Source: Paraeggerthella hongkongensis
GTDB lineage: Bacteria > Actinomycetota > Coriobacteriia > Coriobacteriales > Eggerthellaceae
Length of the DNA: 64,000 bases
Assembly (NCBI RefSeq): GCF_003340345.1
Contig: NZ_PPTQ01000004.1
Span: 1 to 64,000, forward strand
Direction: 5' to 3'
Positions 16,742 through 24,217 of the stretch are shown here, in pieces (the stretch's first letter is position 1; each line of letters begins with the position of its first letter). The notes under the pieces were generated by a model, which saw only the letters and a list, made by a program, of their open reading frames with translations, was not told where the DNA came from and did not search any database. The position numbers and the translations under genes are program-made.

Positions 16742-16957
16742 ATGACAGTCGCAACGAGGAAAATAGTCGGCCAGCGTATAAAGGAGCTGCGCGAGCAGGC
16801 CGGTCTGAACCAGACGGAAGCCGCCGGGAGGCTCGGCATGGAGCGCAGCTACTACGCCAAGATCGAGCGCGGGGAGCGCAACTGCACCCTCGACGCCTAC
16901 GAGCGGATCGCGGCGGGGTTCGGCCTTTCCCTCGGCGAGTTCTTCGAGGGCCTTTGA
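16742..16957 (+). CDS. Small XRE-family regulator
   Basis: 71 residues, essentially one Cro/CI helix-turn-helix: RIKELREQAGLNQTEAAGRL then MERSYYAKIERGERNCTLD and YERIAAGFGLSLGEFF. No second domain, so it probably dimerises through the HTH unit. ATG 16742 has no clear Shine-Dalgarno. A terminator follows 100 nt after the stop. Confidence 0.85.
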   Translation: MTVATRKIVGQRIKELREQAGLNQTEAAGRLGMERSYYAKIERGERNCTLDAYERIAAGFGLSLGEFFEGL

Positions 16958-17057
16958 ACCGGCTGCTTCGCTACGCGAGCCTGCCCACGTAGAAGCCCCC
17001 CAATCGATGCCGACCCTGAACGGCAGTTCCAGACCCAACGGCAAAGCTCCTTTTCCC

Positions 17058-17082
17058 GCCAGGCGAACCGTCTGGCTTTTTT
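17058..17082 (+). terminator. Terminator after the XRE gene
   Basis: Stem gccag / ctggc (17058-17062, 17072-17076) followed directly by six T (17077-17082). Confidence 0.7.
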
Positions 17083-17125
17083 ATGTTCGCGTTCGAGCAA
17101 GAACCCATGCAACAAGCCTTTTCTA

Positions 17126-17165
17126 TATACTAGTGTCAGACAAGACATTCATAAACGTCAGACAA
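17126..17165 (+). promoter_or_regulatory. Promoter and paired direct repeats before the RHH gene
   Basis: TATACT at 17126-17131 is a plausible -10. Just downstream gtcagacaa occurs twice (17135-17143 and 17157-17165), starts 22 bp apart, about two helical turns. Such paired direct repeats over the start site are typical of ribbon-helix-helix autorepressor operators. Confidence 0.55.
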
Positions 17166-17178
17166 CCTAAGGACGAGT

Positions 17179-17391
17179 ATGAGCGCCAGCGAAAACACCG
17201 AAAGCAGCCGCCGCATAACGGTGCGCCTCAAGGGACGTTTGAAGACGGAGTTCGAAAGGGCGTTGGAGAACATGAGCGCAACCGAGATCGTCACCGCCGC
17301 TCTGACGCAGTACCTGATGATAGGGCGAGAAAACGTCATGCGGCCTAATACGAACGAATACGAAGCCCCTTCCATAACCGAGAAGAATTGA
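17179..17391 (+). CDS. Small ribbon-helix-helix-like DNA-binding protein
   Basis: 70 residues. After a polar N-terminus, RRITVRLKGRLKTEF reads as the beta strand plus first helix, and NMSATEIVTAALTQYLM as the second helix of a CopG/Arc-type fold. ATG 17179 follows a weak aaggac. Directly repeated sites 14 nt upstream support autorepression. The next gene starts 38 nt downstream on the same strand and is probably co-transcribed. No toxin partner is evident. Confidence 0.6.
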   Translation: MSASENTESSRRITVRLKGRLKTEFERALENMSATEIVTAALTQYLMIGRENVMRPNTNEYEAPSITEKN

Positions 17392-17429
17392 AAATGGAAT
17401 ACTGCCGATGCAAAAGCGAGGATGACGCT

Positions 17430-17846
17430 ATGCGATCATTTTTGATTGCCCTAATTGCGTCCTTCTCTTTTGCCATCGCCGCTTTTACAACATTGGGAAT
17501 TTGGGTGTATATTAATTTTGAGAAAGGAATGATCGAAAGTAATTACATTCCTCTTTATCTATATCTAGCGCAGATATTTCTCTTTGCAAGAGTCGGATGG
17601 TTGGCCCTTAACGGTGGAGTCGCTGGGCTTTCTCATGCGCAATACACGCTTCGCGCAATACTAAGCTTTGCTTATGGCCCGCTCTTAGCTCTCGCGTCTG
17701 TTTATTGCTTCATCCTTCAACCATCTACAGAGGCTTTTAACTTCCTTGACGAAACGATGATCCTCCTTATAAGCGGAGGGTGCGTACTTTTTCTTATCGT
17801 GTTTAAACCTAAAACGCCTACGCCGAAAGAACCTGATTATTCTTAG
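17430..17846 (+). CDS. Small polytopic membrane protein, unknown function
   Basis: 138 residues from ATG 17430, chosen for GAGGAT 6 nt upstream and because the first hydrophobic segment starts at once (RSFLIALIASFSFAIAA); the frame is open back to 17388. About four transmembrane segments, ending in a polar tail KPKTPTPKEPDYS. Low GC relative to the core genome. Its last 162 nt overlap the 3' end of the convergent Mrr-like gene, which is unusual. Confidence 0.5.
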   Translation: MRSFLIALIASFSFAIAAFTTLGIWVYINFEKGMIESNYIPLYLYLAQIFLFARVGWLALNGGVAGLSHAQYTLRAILSFAYGPLLALASVYCFILQPSTEAFNFLDETMILLISGGCVLFLIVFKPKTPTPKEPDYS

Positions 17847-18431
17847 TATGCATCTCGGACAGAAAACCGCCGTATACCGAAGAACCCGTATGTCTTCGTT
17901 TACCTTCTCGTCATTGCCATCTTGCAACGCTTTATAAGTTTCACCATTCAGGAGGATAATGCCAAGCGTTTTTGCCGCCGTTTTAGCGGGATCGGAAAAA
18001 TCAGTGTTCGTAAACGCTATTGCATAGTCGGCATCATAAAATGCTTGAGCGTAGCTTGCCTGGTATATCGCAGCAATAGACGAATGGGTTTCTGGTTTGT
18101 TTTGTTTCTTGCATTGAACGACGCATTTCTTAGCCCAGTAATCAACTATTAAATCGCCTCCAAAATCACCAAAAGACCGGCGGTTGACGCTCAGGGATGT
18201 TGGGCGATGGGCGTTTGTCAGAGCCGTTTTACTTCCGTTCAATAGCCGCTCGACCTCTTTTTCGAAATCTGAGCCATTCAACTCGTACGAACTCTTCTTC
18301 TGACGATCGTCGCTTGTTTCAATTATCCGACATATCAATTGACGAATTAAGAAGAGGCTGAGTAGCGAACCGAGCACCAACACGCCTCCAGCAAATACCA
18401 AAAATACCGAAACGCTCTGCTCTATCAACAT
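17685..18431 (-). CDS. Membrane-anchored Mrr-type restriction endonuclease-like protein
   Basis: 248 residues. One transmembrane helix at residues about 8-30, then a PD-(D/E)xK nuclease domain of Mrr_cat type: FEKEVERLL, GDFGGDLIVDY and CVVQCKKQNKPE supply the D...QxK-like core, followed by AIAFTNTDFSDPAKTAAKTLG and an ILLNG strand. Mrr proteins cut modified foreign DNA; membrane-tethered versions are common in accessory regions. The domain is complete by about residue 175. The final 50 residues (FFRRRRFRFKHDKK...) lie antisense to the convergent membrane gene and may be a junction artefact. Confidence 0.65.
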   Translation of the reverse strand: MLIEQSVSVFLVFAGGVLVLGSLLSLFLIRQLICRIIETSDDRQKKSSYELNGSDFEKEVERLLNGSKTALTNAHRPTSLSVNRRSFGDFGGDLIVDYWAKKCVVQCKKQNKPETHSSIAAIYQASYAQAFYDADYAIAFTNTDFSDPAKTAAKTLGIILLNGETYKALQDGNDEKVNEDIRVLRYTAVFCPRCILRIIRFFRRRRFRFKHDKKKYAPSAYKEDHRFVKEVKSLCRWLKDEAINRRES

Positions 18432-18825
18432 TTACGTCCAATCCACTACTTCTTGCAAAACCGTTGAACCGGACTCATGCGGCCTGTAAGACTTCGTGTT
18501 TTCCCCTGATCGGCCATCAACCGATCCTCGCATGACGGCATATAATATACTTTTCACGAGAACCGCAGGTCAACAACCGGGAAACAGGGGGAGCAGGATA
18601 ACGAAAGAAGTCTTGTATCCCATTTTGAAGAACCGCGGATCCATCTGCGAAAACGTCGATTCATAACCCACTCTCTTTTCGAGCAATACAACATCTTGTA
18701 TCTTCCTTAAAACCTCAATCTATATATTGATGACACGGCTTTTCAATATTTCCGACGGGAATATACTACACCTTGCAGAGAACATGATCCGCACGGACCC
18801 GGAGAGAGAAGGACGAGGAGGCCGC
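18432..18825. other. Region upstream of the transposase
   Basis: About 390 bases without a convincing gene. TATAAT occurs at 18541-18546 without a good -35. If an in-frame ATG at 18727 were used, the transposase would begin here, but it has no ribosome-binding site. I searched by eye for a terminal inverted repeat matching the far side of the transposase and found none. Confidence 0.35.
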
Positions 18826-20154
18826 ATGCAAGGAGGCGCGATCGCGGCATCTTTGGACAGGTCCCTGTCCATTCTCCCCATCATCGAGCGCAAGGCGCTC
18901 ATCGACCAAGTGCGGGACATCCTCTTCGAGCACGAGATGGACTCGATCCTGGAAGAGTCCCGCAAGCCCGACCAGCTCCCCATTCCCGTATGCCCCAAAT
19001 GCGGATCCCTGTCTTCCGTAGGCTACGGCTACACCGACGGCAGGCAGCGCCATAAGTGCAAGGACTGCGGGCGGACGTTCTCGGACAAGCCCAAGCGTTC
19101 CATGATATTCACCTCCAAGCTGCCCAAGCCCACCTGGATGAAGTACATCAACTGCTTCGTCGACGAGCTTCCCGTCGCGAAATGCGCAGAGCGCTGCGCC
19201 GTGAGCGTCCCCACGGCCTACTACATGCGCATGCGCATCCAAGATCTCATCGAGCAGACGCAGGAGGCGTGGACGCTCGGAAGCGGAGAGCGCGCCCAGA
19301 TAGACGAGACGTTCGTCTACGAGAGCTTCAAGGGCAACCGGACCAAATGCGAGGATTTCGAGATGCCCCGCCCCGCCTACGTCCGAGGAAGGAAGAAGGA
19401 CAAGCGCCGCCTTCGCGCGACCGGCAAGAGCGATGCGGACCATGTGTGCATCCTCACGGGCGTGGACGAGCGCCGCAACACGTTCCTTGAGATCGCGGGA
19501 CGGTCCATGATGGACTCGAAGAGCTGCCGCGAGGCCCTTTCCGGCAAGCTGGAGGAGGGCAGCTGCATCGCCACCGACGAGCTGAACGCCTACGTAGGGG
19601 TCTTAAACGCCCTGAAGGTCAAGCATACGGCGCATATCTCCACCGATGTGGACGGCAGCCTGGGCAACGTCAACGCCCTCCATTCCCATTTCAAGAACTT
19701 CATAGCGCGAAAGCGCGGGGTCTCCACCCGCCGCCTTCCCTTGTACCTCGCCGAGTTCGCCTGGCGCTGGCAGGCGACCATCAACGACTCGGCTGACCAG
19801 ACCGTCAAGCGCGTGGTTCAGAAGATCGCCCAGTGCGACTACCGCAGCGTCCAGAGGGACTTCCGGACAAGCCCCTACCCCCTTATGGACTGGTGGGAAT
19901 CGCCAGCGGGCGAGCGCGAATGCGAGCGAATGAAGATCGCCATCATGGAGCACAACCTCGGTCGAGCCGCCGAAGAGGCGGGGGACGACCCCGACATGCA
20001 GGCCGTCGTGCAGGAGCGCCGGGACGCGCTGGAGAAGCGCAAGCAGCGCTCCGGGGCGGCAACGGCAGGCAAGAAGACCGTCACCGGGGGCAGGAGCTGG
20101 AGGGGGTCCGCGCCCGTCCTCACGACCGGCATGCTCAGGAGCAAGCCCGTCTAG
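18826..20154 (+). CDS. IS1595-family (ISXO2-like) transposase
   Basis: About 442 residues from ATG 18826 (GAGGAGG 4 nt upstream); 475 if the unsupported ATG 18727 is used. An N-terminal helical part is followed by a zinc ribbon (CPKCG...HKCKDCGRTFSDKP), a short helix-turn-helix region (PVAKCAERCAVSVPTAYYMR), and the RNase H-like catalytic domain with AQIDETFV and CIATDELNAY as the two Asp positions. At the third position, where many relatives have Glu or Asn, the text is GNVNALHSHFKNF, pointing to His. A long C-terminal tail (about 100 residues, Arg/Lys/Glu-rich) is not typical. Terminal repeats were not found. Confidence 0.85.
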   Translation: MQGGAIAASLDRSLSILPIIERKALIDQVRDILFEHEMDSILEESRKPDQLPIPVCPKCGSLSSVGYGYTDGRQRHKCKDCGRTFSDKPKRSMIFTSKLPKPTWMKYINCFVDELPVAKCAERCAVSVPTAYYMRMRIQDLIEQTQEAWTLGSGERAQIDETFVYESFKGNRTKCEDFEMPRPAYVRGRKKDKRRLRATGKSDADHVCILTGVDERRNTFLEIAGRSMMDSKSCREALSGKLEEGSCIATDELNAYVGVLNALKVKHTAHISTDVDGSLGNVNALHSHFKNFIARKRGVSTRRLPLYLAEFAWRWQATINDSADQTVKRVVQKIAQCDYRSVQRDFRTSPYPLMDWWESPAGERECERMKIAIMEHNLGRAAEEAGDDPDMQAVVQERRDALEKRKQRSGAATAGKKTVTGGRSWRGSAPVLTTGMLRSKPV

Positions 20155-20186
20155 GGAAGCACCCCTCATCTCCTCGTAAACGAATC

Positions 20187-20219
20187 AGCCCGAACTTCAA
20201 AAACGAAGTCCGGGCCTTT
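20187..20219 (+). terminator. Terminator of the transposase gene
   Basis: Stem gcccg-acttc / gaagt-cgggc (one internal mismatch; 20188-20215) followed by ctttc. Confidence 0.7.
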
Positions 20220-20296
20220 CTGCGCCTTTTCCCGGCAACGCTCTCCCTGCGTTCAGGCAATCTCTAATCTTTGATGGAATCGTCAAGAAGCTATGG

Positions 20297-20336
20297 AAAA
20301 AAGAAAGTGGATAAGCCATTGTTGACTTATCCACTT
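20297..20336 (-). terminator. Present tRNA-Phe terminator (island-borne)
   Basis: Perfect 11-bp stem aagtggataag / cttatccactt (20305-20315, 20326-20336), followed on the minus strand by tttcttttttc. It lies inside the island boundary and apparently replaces the displaced original at 9676-9702. The arms contain DnaA-box-like ttatccact by coincidence. Confidence 0.75.
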
Positions 20337-20380
20337 ATTCATATTCAATCCAGTCATCAACAGACTTTCTTGAATATAGC

Positions 20381-20391
20381 ATGCAATGGTG
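20381..20391. repeat. Right copy of the island-flanking direct repeat (putative attR)
   Basis: atgcaatggtg, identical to 9707-9717. It includes the last five bases of tRNA-Phe (CACCA on the minus strand) plus six bases beyond. Confidence 0.55.
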
Positions 20392-20463
20392 GTCGGAGGG
20401 GGACTTGAACCCTCGGCACGCGGATTTTCAGTCCGCTGCTCTACCAACTGAGCTACCCGACCA
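20387..20463 (-). tRNA. tRNA-Phe (GAA)
   Basis: Cloverleaf read on the minus strand: acceptor tggtcgg / ccgacca, D-arm gctcagttggtagagc, anticodon stem gcgga with loop ctGAAaa, T-arm gagggttcaagtcccc, encoded CCA. Its 3' end is the island insertion site. Confidence 0.95.
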
Positions 20464-20525
20464 TTTCGCTATCCGTAAAGGACGCGGATTGATATTTTAC
20501 CGATGTAGCCGCCTGCGGTCAAGCC

Positions 20526-21128
20526 CTACTTCGCGCTTTTCTCAACAAGGCCTCCAAGATTCGTGGAACCGTTCGTCGTTTCAAGGTACGTAACGTTAAA
20601 CGTCGAGGCCACGCTTTCGACCGACCCGTCCGCCAACAGCTTTCCCGTCATGGAAAAGTTCATGATCTCGCACCGATAAGCGCCGTTCTCCAACGCCCGA
20701 ACCACATCAAGAGCGGCGCTGTAATTGGAAGTTGTAAACGAAACCGTCACCGGGCGACGCACCAGATGCCCGTCAAGCACGGGCTGCTCGAACTTCAGAT
20801 CGTACGTAATCGCAGAAGTCATCAACGCGTTGAGCTGGTCAAGCTCGTTTTTCAGGTTGTCGTACACCGCCACCTCGGGAACCGGCTGCTGCTTGCCCAG
20901 CTCATCCAACTCGGCCTGCATACGCTGACGAACGCTTGCCAGCATAGTCTGCTGGTCAACTTGCAATCGAATGTCTTCAAGCTGCTGTTCGTTAGCAGCC
21001 ACGGTGTCGGCTACGCTCTTCACCACAAAAAAGTAATAGCAGGCACCCACCAGCAGAACGACTAGCACCAGCAGCAGGCCCTTTTCGCGACCGGAGAACG
21101 AGCGATTCAAGAAACTACGCCGCGCCAT
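20526..21128 (-). CDS. pilO: Type IV pilus inner-membrane platform protein PilO-like
   Basis: 200 residues: short basic N-terminus, one transmembrane helix (GLLLVLVVLLVGACYYFFVV, about 18-37), a coiled-coil stretch (about 40-85), then a ferredoxin-like periplasm-facing domain (LKFEQPVLDG...VTVSFTTSNYSAALDVVRAL). This is the PilO layout. It pairs with PilN to connect PilM to the rest of the machine. Last gene of the pilus cluster; its start overlaps the end of pilN by 14 nt. Confidence 0.75.
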   Translation of the reverse strand: MARRSFLNRSFSGREKGLLLVLVVLLVGACYYFFVVKSVADTVAANEQQLEDIRLQVDQQTMLASVRQRMQAELDELGKQQPVPEVAVYDNLKNELDQLNALMTSAITYDLKFEQPVLDGHLVRRPVTVSFTTSNYSAALDVVRALENGAYRCEIMNFSMTGKLLADGSVESVASTFNVTYLETTNGSTNLGGLVEKSAK

Positions 21129-21792
21129 TGCTGCCTCCCTTCTTCGCCACGTCGCCCTGCGCTTCCGCCATCGCCTTGCCAGCCGCCTGGTCGAGCGCGC
21201 CCTTGAAGGTTATCTCGATGGTGGCCGACGCAACCGCGTCGGTTTCTCCTTGCGCGGTGGAAACCGTTACGTGCGCTACGCGATCGTCGCCTTCCAGGTC
21301 TTGGACCAGGTGCGACACCTTGGTAAGATCCACTCCCAAACAGGTAACGGTCGCTTTGTTTCCCGACACCTTCAGCGAGGACAGGTACCCTACGCTCAAC
21401 ACCTTCTGCTCCAGCAAATCAAGCACCGTATCGCGGTCGACCAGGTTCATCTCCTCTTCGGAAAGCCCCGTAACCACGTAGCGAGCGTACTGCTTGTTCA
21501 GTTCTGCGTAGTCGGCGTTCTGATCCCTCAGCGCATCAAGCTGGGCTTGCGCGGCCGCAACGTCTCGACCGCTTGCCGCGCTTGCAGCCAGCGGGTCCAC
21601 AACCGCGAACTTGGCGAACAGGGCAATCAGCACCAAGCCTATTGCGAACAAGGCAACGTAGGTTGCGCGCGACCCACGTTGCTGCTCGACCGCCACAAGG
21701 TTGATGAACGTTTTTGTGGGATAGGAATCCTTCTTCGTCGAGGGCGAGAACCCTTTGATGGAAACCGGTTTTTTCAGATCCACGCCCCTCAC
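21115..21792 (-). CDS. pilN: Type IV pilus assembly protein PilN-like
   Basis: About 225 residues. The start is GTG 21792, overlapping the pilM stop as GTGA; a second GTG at 21783 follows AGGTGAGG and is equally possible. The frame back to 21954 is a pilM shadow. Near the N-terminus is the short motif TFINLVAVEQQR (PilN proteins carry an IN.L-type segment that binds PilM). One transmembrane helix follows (YVALFAIGLVLIALFAKFAVV), then a coiled coil and a ferredoxin-like domain ending in an Ala/Lys-rich tail. Confidence 0.78.
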   Translation of the reverse strand: MRGVDLKKPVSIKGFSPSTKKDSYPTKTFINLVAVEQQRGSRATYVALFAIGLVLIALFAKFAVVDPLAASAASGRDVAAAQAQLDALRDQNADYAELNKQYARYVVTGLSEEEMNLVDRDTVLDLLEQKVLSVGYLSSLKVSGNKATVTCLGVDLTKVSHLVQDLEGDDRVAHVTVSTAQGETDAVASATIEITFKGALDQAAGKAMAEAQGDVAKKGGSNGAA

Positions 21793-22781
21793 CTCGCATT
21801 CCTGGTAGCGCCCACGGCGGCCGGGCACAAGGTACGCAAGTCGCGATCGCTTGTGGTGAAGGGCATAAGGTCGATGATGGGGCGAAGTTCGATGTTCGTG
21901 TGGGCATCGATGGTTTCCATAAGAGGCTCCAGCAGCGTTCCGCCGCCGCAGCAATACGCCACCTCGATAGCTGCCGTAGGATTATTGAAGCTGTAGAAGT
22001 TCAAAGCCCTTCCAAGCTCTACGGCGATGGATGCGTATATCGACTGAACTTCCTTAGAATGCTGCGCGTCCTCGAAATCCGCCAGCTTGTACTTCACGGC
22101 AACATGCTCGTCAACGCCGCGTTCGCGGGCAAGCGCGCGATCGATATCCATCCCGCCGATCTCAATAGAGCGAGCAACGTCGTACATTCCGTCCAAGAAG
22201 AAGTGCAGCTTCGTGGCGCGATACGAAAAGTCGATGACGCAGCAATTCTGAAACGCAATCGGATTTTTCCTGATCAGATTCTGAAACGCCGCTTGCTCGG
22301 GCAACGCGACACGCAACCGCAAGCCGGCGCGACGAAACAACTCCGCAAAGTCGGCGATCGTCTGCCGAGGCGACGCCACGGCCAAAAGATCCATGGTTTC
22401 AGGCATTCCGTCCGGGGCTTCGTTCATGGAAAGCACGGCGTAGTCGTACAGGTACCGGTCTTTGCCTTGTGCTATGTAATCGCGAAACTCGTAGGGAAGG
22501 TTGAGCTTCAGCTCTTTCTCGGTCATGGCGGGCAACGTAAGCCGACGCACTAGATTGTCGGCCGCAGGAAGCACCAACGCAACGTCCTTGGAGATACCGC
22601 CTGCGCTTTTGGCCAGGCTTTTTATGAAATCGGCCATAGCGTCGCGACTCACGATGCGGCCGTCGACAACAAGACCCTCGGGAAGGGACTCCACTACCAC
22701 CTTTTTAACAGCATCCCCCTCGCACACCGCAAGTTTGATGCTGCTTTCGCCGATGTCGACGCCTGTGCACGTTTTGCCCAT
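21789..22781 (-). CDS. pilM: Type IV pilus assembly ATPase-like protein PilM
   Basis: 330 residues with the actin-like fold: GVDIGESSIKLAV (phosphate 1), VLPAADNLVRRLTLPAMTEKEL, CCVIDFSYRATKLHFFLDG (phosphate 2) and VAYCCGGGTLLEPLMETI (adenosine motif). Cytoplasmic PilM binds the PilN N-terminal tail. ATG 22781 (MGKTCTG) has AAAGGA upstream; the longer frame overlaps pilD. Order pilM-pilN-pilO is the usual one. Confidence 0.88.
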   Translation of the reverse strand: MGKTCTGVDIGESSIKLAVCEGDAVKKVVVESLPEGLVVDGRIVSRDAMADFIKSLAKSAGGISKDVALVLPAADNLVRRLTLPAMTEKELKLNLPYEFRDYIAQGKDRYLYDYAVLSMNEAPDGMPETMDLLAVASPRQTIADFAELFRRAGLRLRVALPEQAAFQNLIRKNPIAFQNCCVIDFSYRATKLHFFLDGMYDVARSIEIGGMDIDRALARERGVDEHVAVKYKLADFEDAQHSKEVQSIYASIAVELGRALNFYSFNNPTAAIEVAYCCGGGTLLEPLMETIDAHTNIELRPIIDLMPFTTSDRDLRTLCPAAVGATRNAR

Positions 22782-22813
22782 GCGGCGTGATCCTTTCAAC
22801 CTTCTTTTGAACC

Positions 22814-23722
22814 CTACAAGAACAATCCCGTATACCACGTAAGAGCCGCCGGTCCCGCCAGCAACGTCAGCACCGTTGCAAAGGAGATAGCGGGACCGAA
22901 CGGGATCGCCTTTGTCCGGAAGCTTTCAGAACCCGAATCCGCCGCACCGTCTGCAACGGCATCGGGCGAAGCGGAAAGCCCCCGGACAAGGGCGAACACC
23001 AACCCGGCAATGCAAGCGATCAGCAGGTTCAGCAACGAACCGGCCAATCCCAGAAACAACCCCACCGCAAACAAGAGCTTTACGTCGCCGCCACCCAGGG
23101 AAGCGCGCTTCGTTGCGGCATCGAACATGATGGAGAACAGCAGGATGCCACCGCCTACGCCAAGGCCGCCTGCCAAACCGTCGAGCGCCACCGACGCCCA
23201 CCCGAAACCCGTCAACGAAACGAACAGGCTACCCACGCCAAAGCTTCCGTTTGCCGGAGGAGCCATGAACCCTACGGAAGCCGCCCAAACGAGCAGCGCC
23301 GCGACAACGAACCCATTCGGGATGGTGAACGTGTCCAGGTCAACCAAAGCCGCGCCCATGAGAATGGTCGCGAGCGCCATGTACGCCAAGACGGAAATGC
23401 CGAAGCCATGCACCACCGCAAGCGCGACGAACACGATTGCCATAACAACCTCGACAAGCGCGTAGCGAGGGCTGACCGGGGCTTTGCAGTGACGGCATCG
23501 GCCCCTCAAGGCCAGCCACGATACGATGGGCACCAGATCAAGCGGGCCGAGCGCATGATCGCACGCCGGACAATGGCTGCGCCCATGCAGGACGCTTTCG
23601 CCGTGTACCATGCGCCATGCCAAACAGTTGATGAAGCTGCCCATGCACGCGCCAAGGAGGGCGACCATCCCCAGAAGGATGGCCGCCTCACCTGGCGTGA
23701 AGATGTTGATGGGGAGGGACAA
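22814..23722 (-). CDS. pilD: Prepilin peptidase / leader peptidase
   Basis: 302 residues. The N-terminal methyltransferase-like part has GSFINCLAWRM and two CxxC pairs (CPACDHALGPLDLVP and CRHCKAPVSPRYALVE). The peptidase part has the aspartates ALVDLDTFTIPN and GGGDVKLL (GxGD-type). It cleaves the Gly|Phe leader of prepilins and N-methylates the new end. The apparent start is TTG 23722, one base after the prepilin stop, with no clear Shine-Dalgarno, which implies translational coupling. Confidence 0.9.
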   Translation of the reverse strand: MSLPINIFTPGEAAILLGMVALLGACMGSFINCLAWRMVHGESVLHGRSHCPACDHALGPLDLVPIVSWLALRGRCRHCKAPVSPRYALVEVVMAIVFVALAVVHGFGISVLAYMALATILMGAALVDLDTFTIPNGFVVAALLVWAASVGFMAPPANGSFGVGSLFVSLTGFGWASVALDGLAGGLGVGGGILLFSIMFDAATKRASLGGGDVKLLFAVGLFLGLAGSLLNLLIACIAGLVFALVRGLSASPDAVADGAADSGSESFRTKAIPFGPAISFATVLTLLAGPAALTWYTGLFL

Positions 23723-24118
23723 TTAAGCAGCAGGGGTTACGTCGCTTGAGGAAACAACAGCCGTTACGGTGTATCCCTTATCTCCATTTACCGGCACGGC
23801 GTCATCCTTATCGCCCTCTTTCCACTCGGCAATAGTCACTTGACCAACATTGCCGTTCTCGTCAACCGTTGCCGTCGCAGTCCATTTTCCGGACTTAAGA
23901 TCCTCGGGGCCTTTTTCCAAAATGATTTCAGTTGCCGCCACAGCCTTTACAGCACGAATATCGGCCGCCTTAACCGCCTCATTCGCCTTATCCAGCGCGC
24001 CCGTGAACACCGGCACGGCGATCGCGACCAGCACGAGCACGATCGCAACCACGATCAGGAGCTCGGCCAGCGTAAAGCCGCCCTTCTCCTCGCGAATCTT
24101 CTTGATCATTTCCTTCAT
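23723..24118 (-). CDS. Type IV major prepilin
   Basis: 131 residues from ATG 24118, with AGGAGAAAGGA upstream. Basic leader ending KGG|FTLAELLIVV, Glu at position +5, then the usual hydrophobic helix and a small C-terminal domain (about 85 residues). The cleavable leader and strong ribosome-binding site mark it as the main pilin subunit. It sits between pilC and pilD. Confidence 0.9.
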   Translation of the reverse strand: MKEMIKKIREEKGGFTLAELLIVVAIVLVLVAIAVPVFTGALDKANEAVKAADIRAVKAVAATEIILEKGPEDLKSGKWTATATVDENGNVGQVTIAEWKEGDKDDAVPVNGDKGYTVTAVVSSSDVTPAA

Positions 24119-24184
24119 AGTTGTTCCTTTCTCCTGATCTAGCACTTCCGTCGCGCCAAATTCACGTTATATTCTGCACAATGC

Positions 24185-24217
24185 AACGAAAATAAGTCAT
24201 AGCTTATCTATTTCGTT
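24185..24217 (-). promoter_or_regulatory. Stem-loop between pilC and the prepilin
   Basis: On the minus strand aacgaaa-tag-ataag / cttat-tttcgtt forms a 12-bp stem with a 3-nt bulge and 6-nt loop, starting at the pilC stop codon. No T run follows. It could stabilise or process the prepilin message. Confidence 0.4.

Larger units (their letters stand above)
9707..20391. mobile_element. Accessory genomic island at tRNA-Phe
   Basis: A 10.7-kb block bounded by 11-bp direct repeats, the right one overlapping the last five bases of tRNA-Phe. Gene orientation is mixed, unlike the uniformly minus-strand core. Parts (11.2-13.7 kb and 17.4-18.7 kb) are clearly more AT-rich than the surroundings. Content is accessory: exonuclease with transposase-type zinc ribbons, toxin-antitoxin-chaperone operon, NYN nuclease, surface proteins, XRE and RHH regulators, Mrr-like nuclease and an IS1595-type transposase. 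No tyrosine or serine integrase is present, so the island is either a decayed integrative element or one moved in trans. Confidence 0.6.

Noticed and set aside
20305-20336. Pair of DnaA boxes near tRNA-Phe
   Set aside because: The two ttatccact copies are the arms of a terminator hairpin with an adjacent T run; terminator is the simpler reading.
9707-20391. Calling the island an integrative conjugative element
   Set aside because: No integrase, relaxase or conjugation gene is present in the block.
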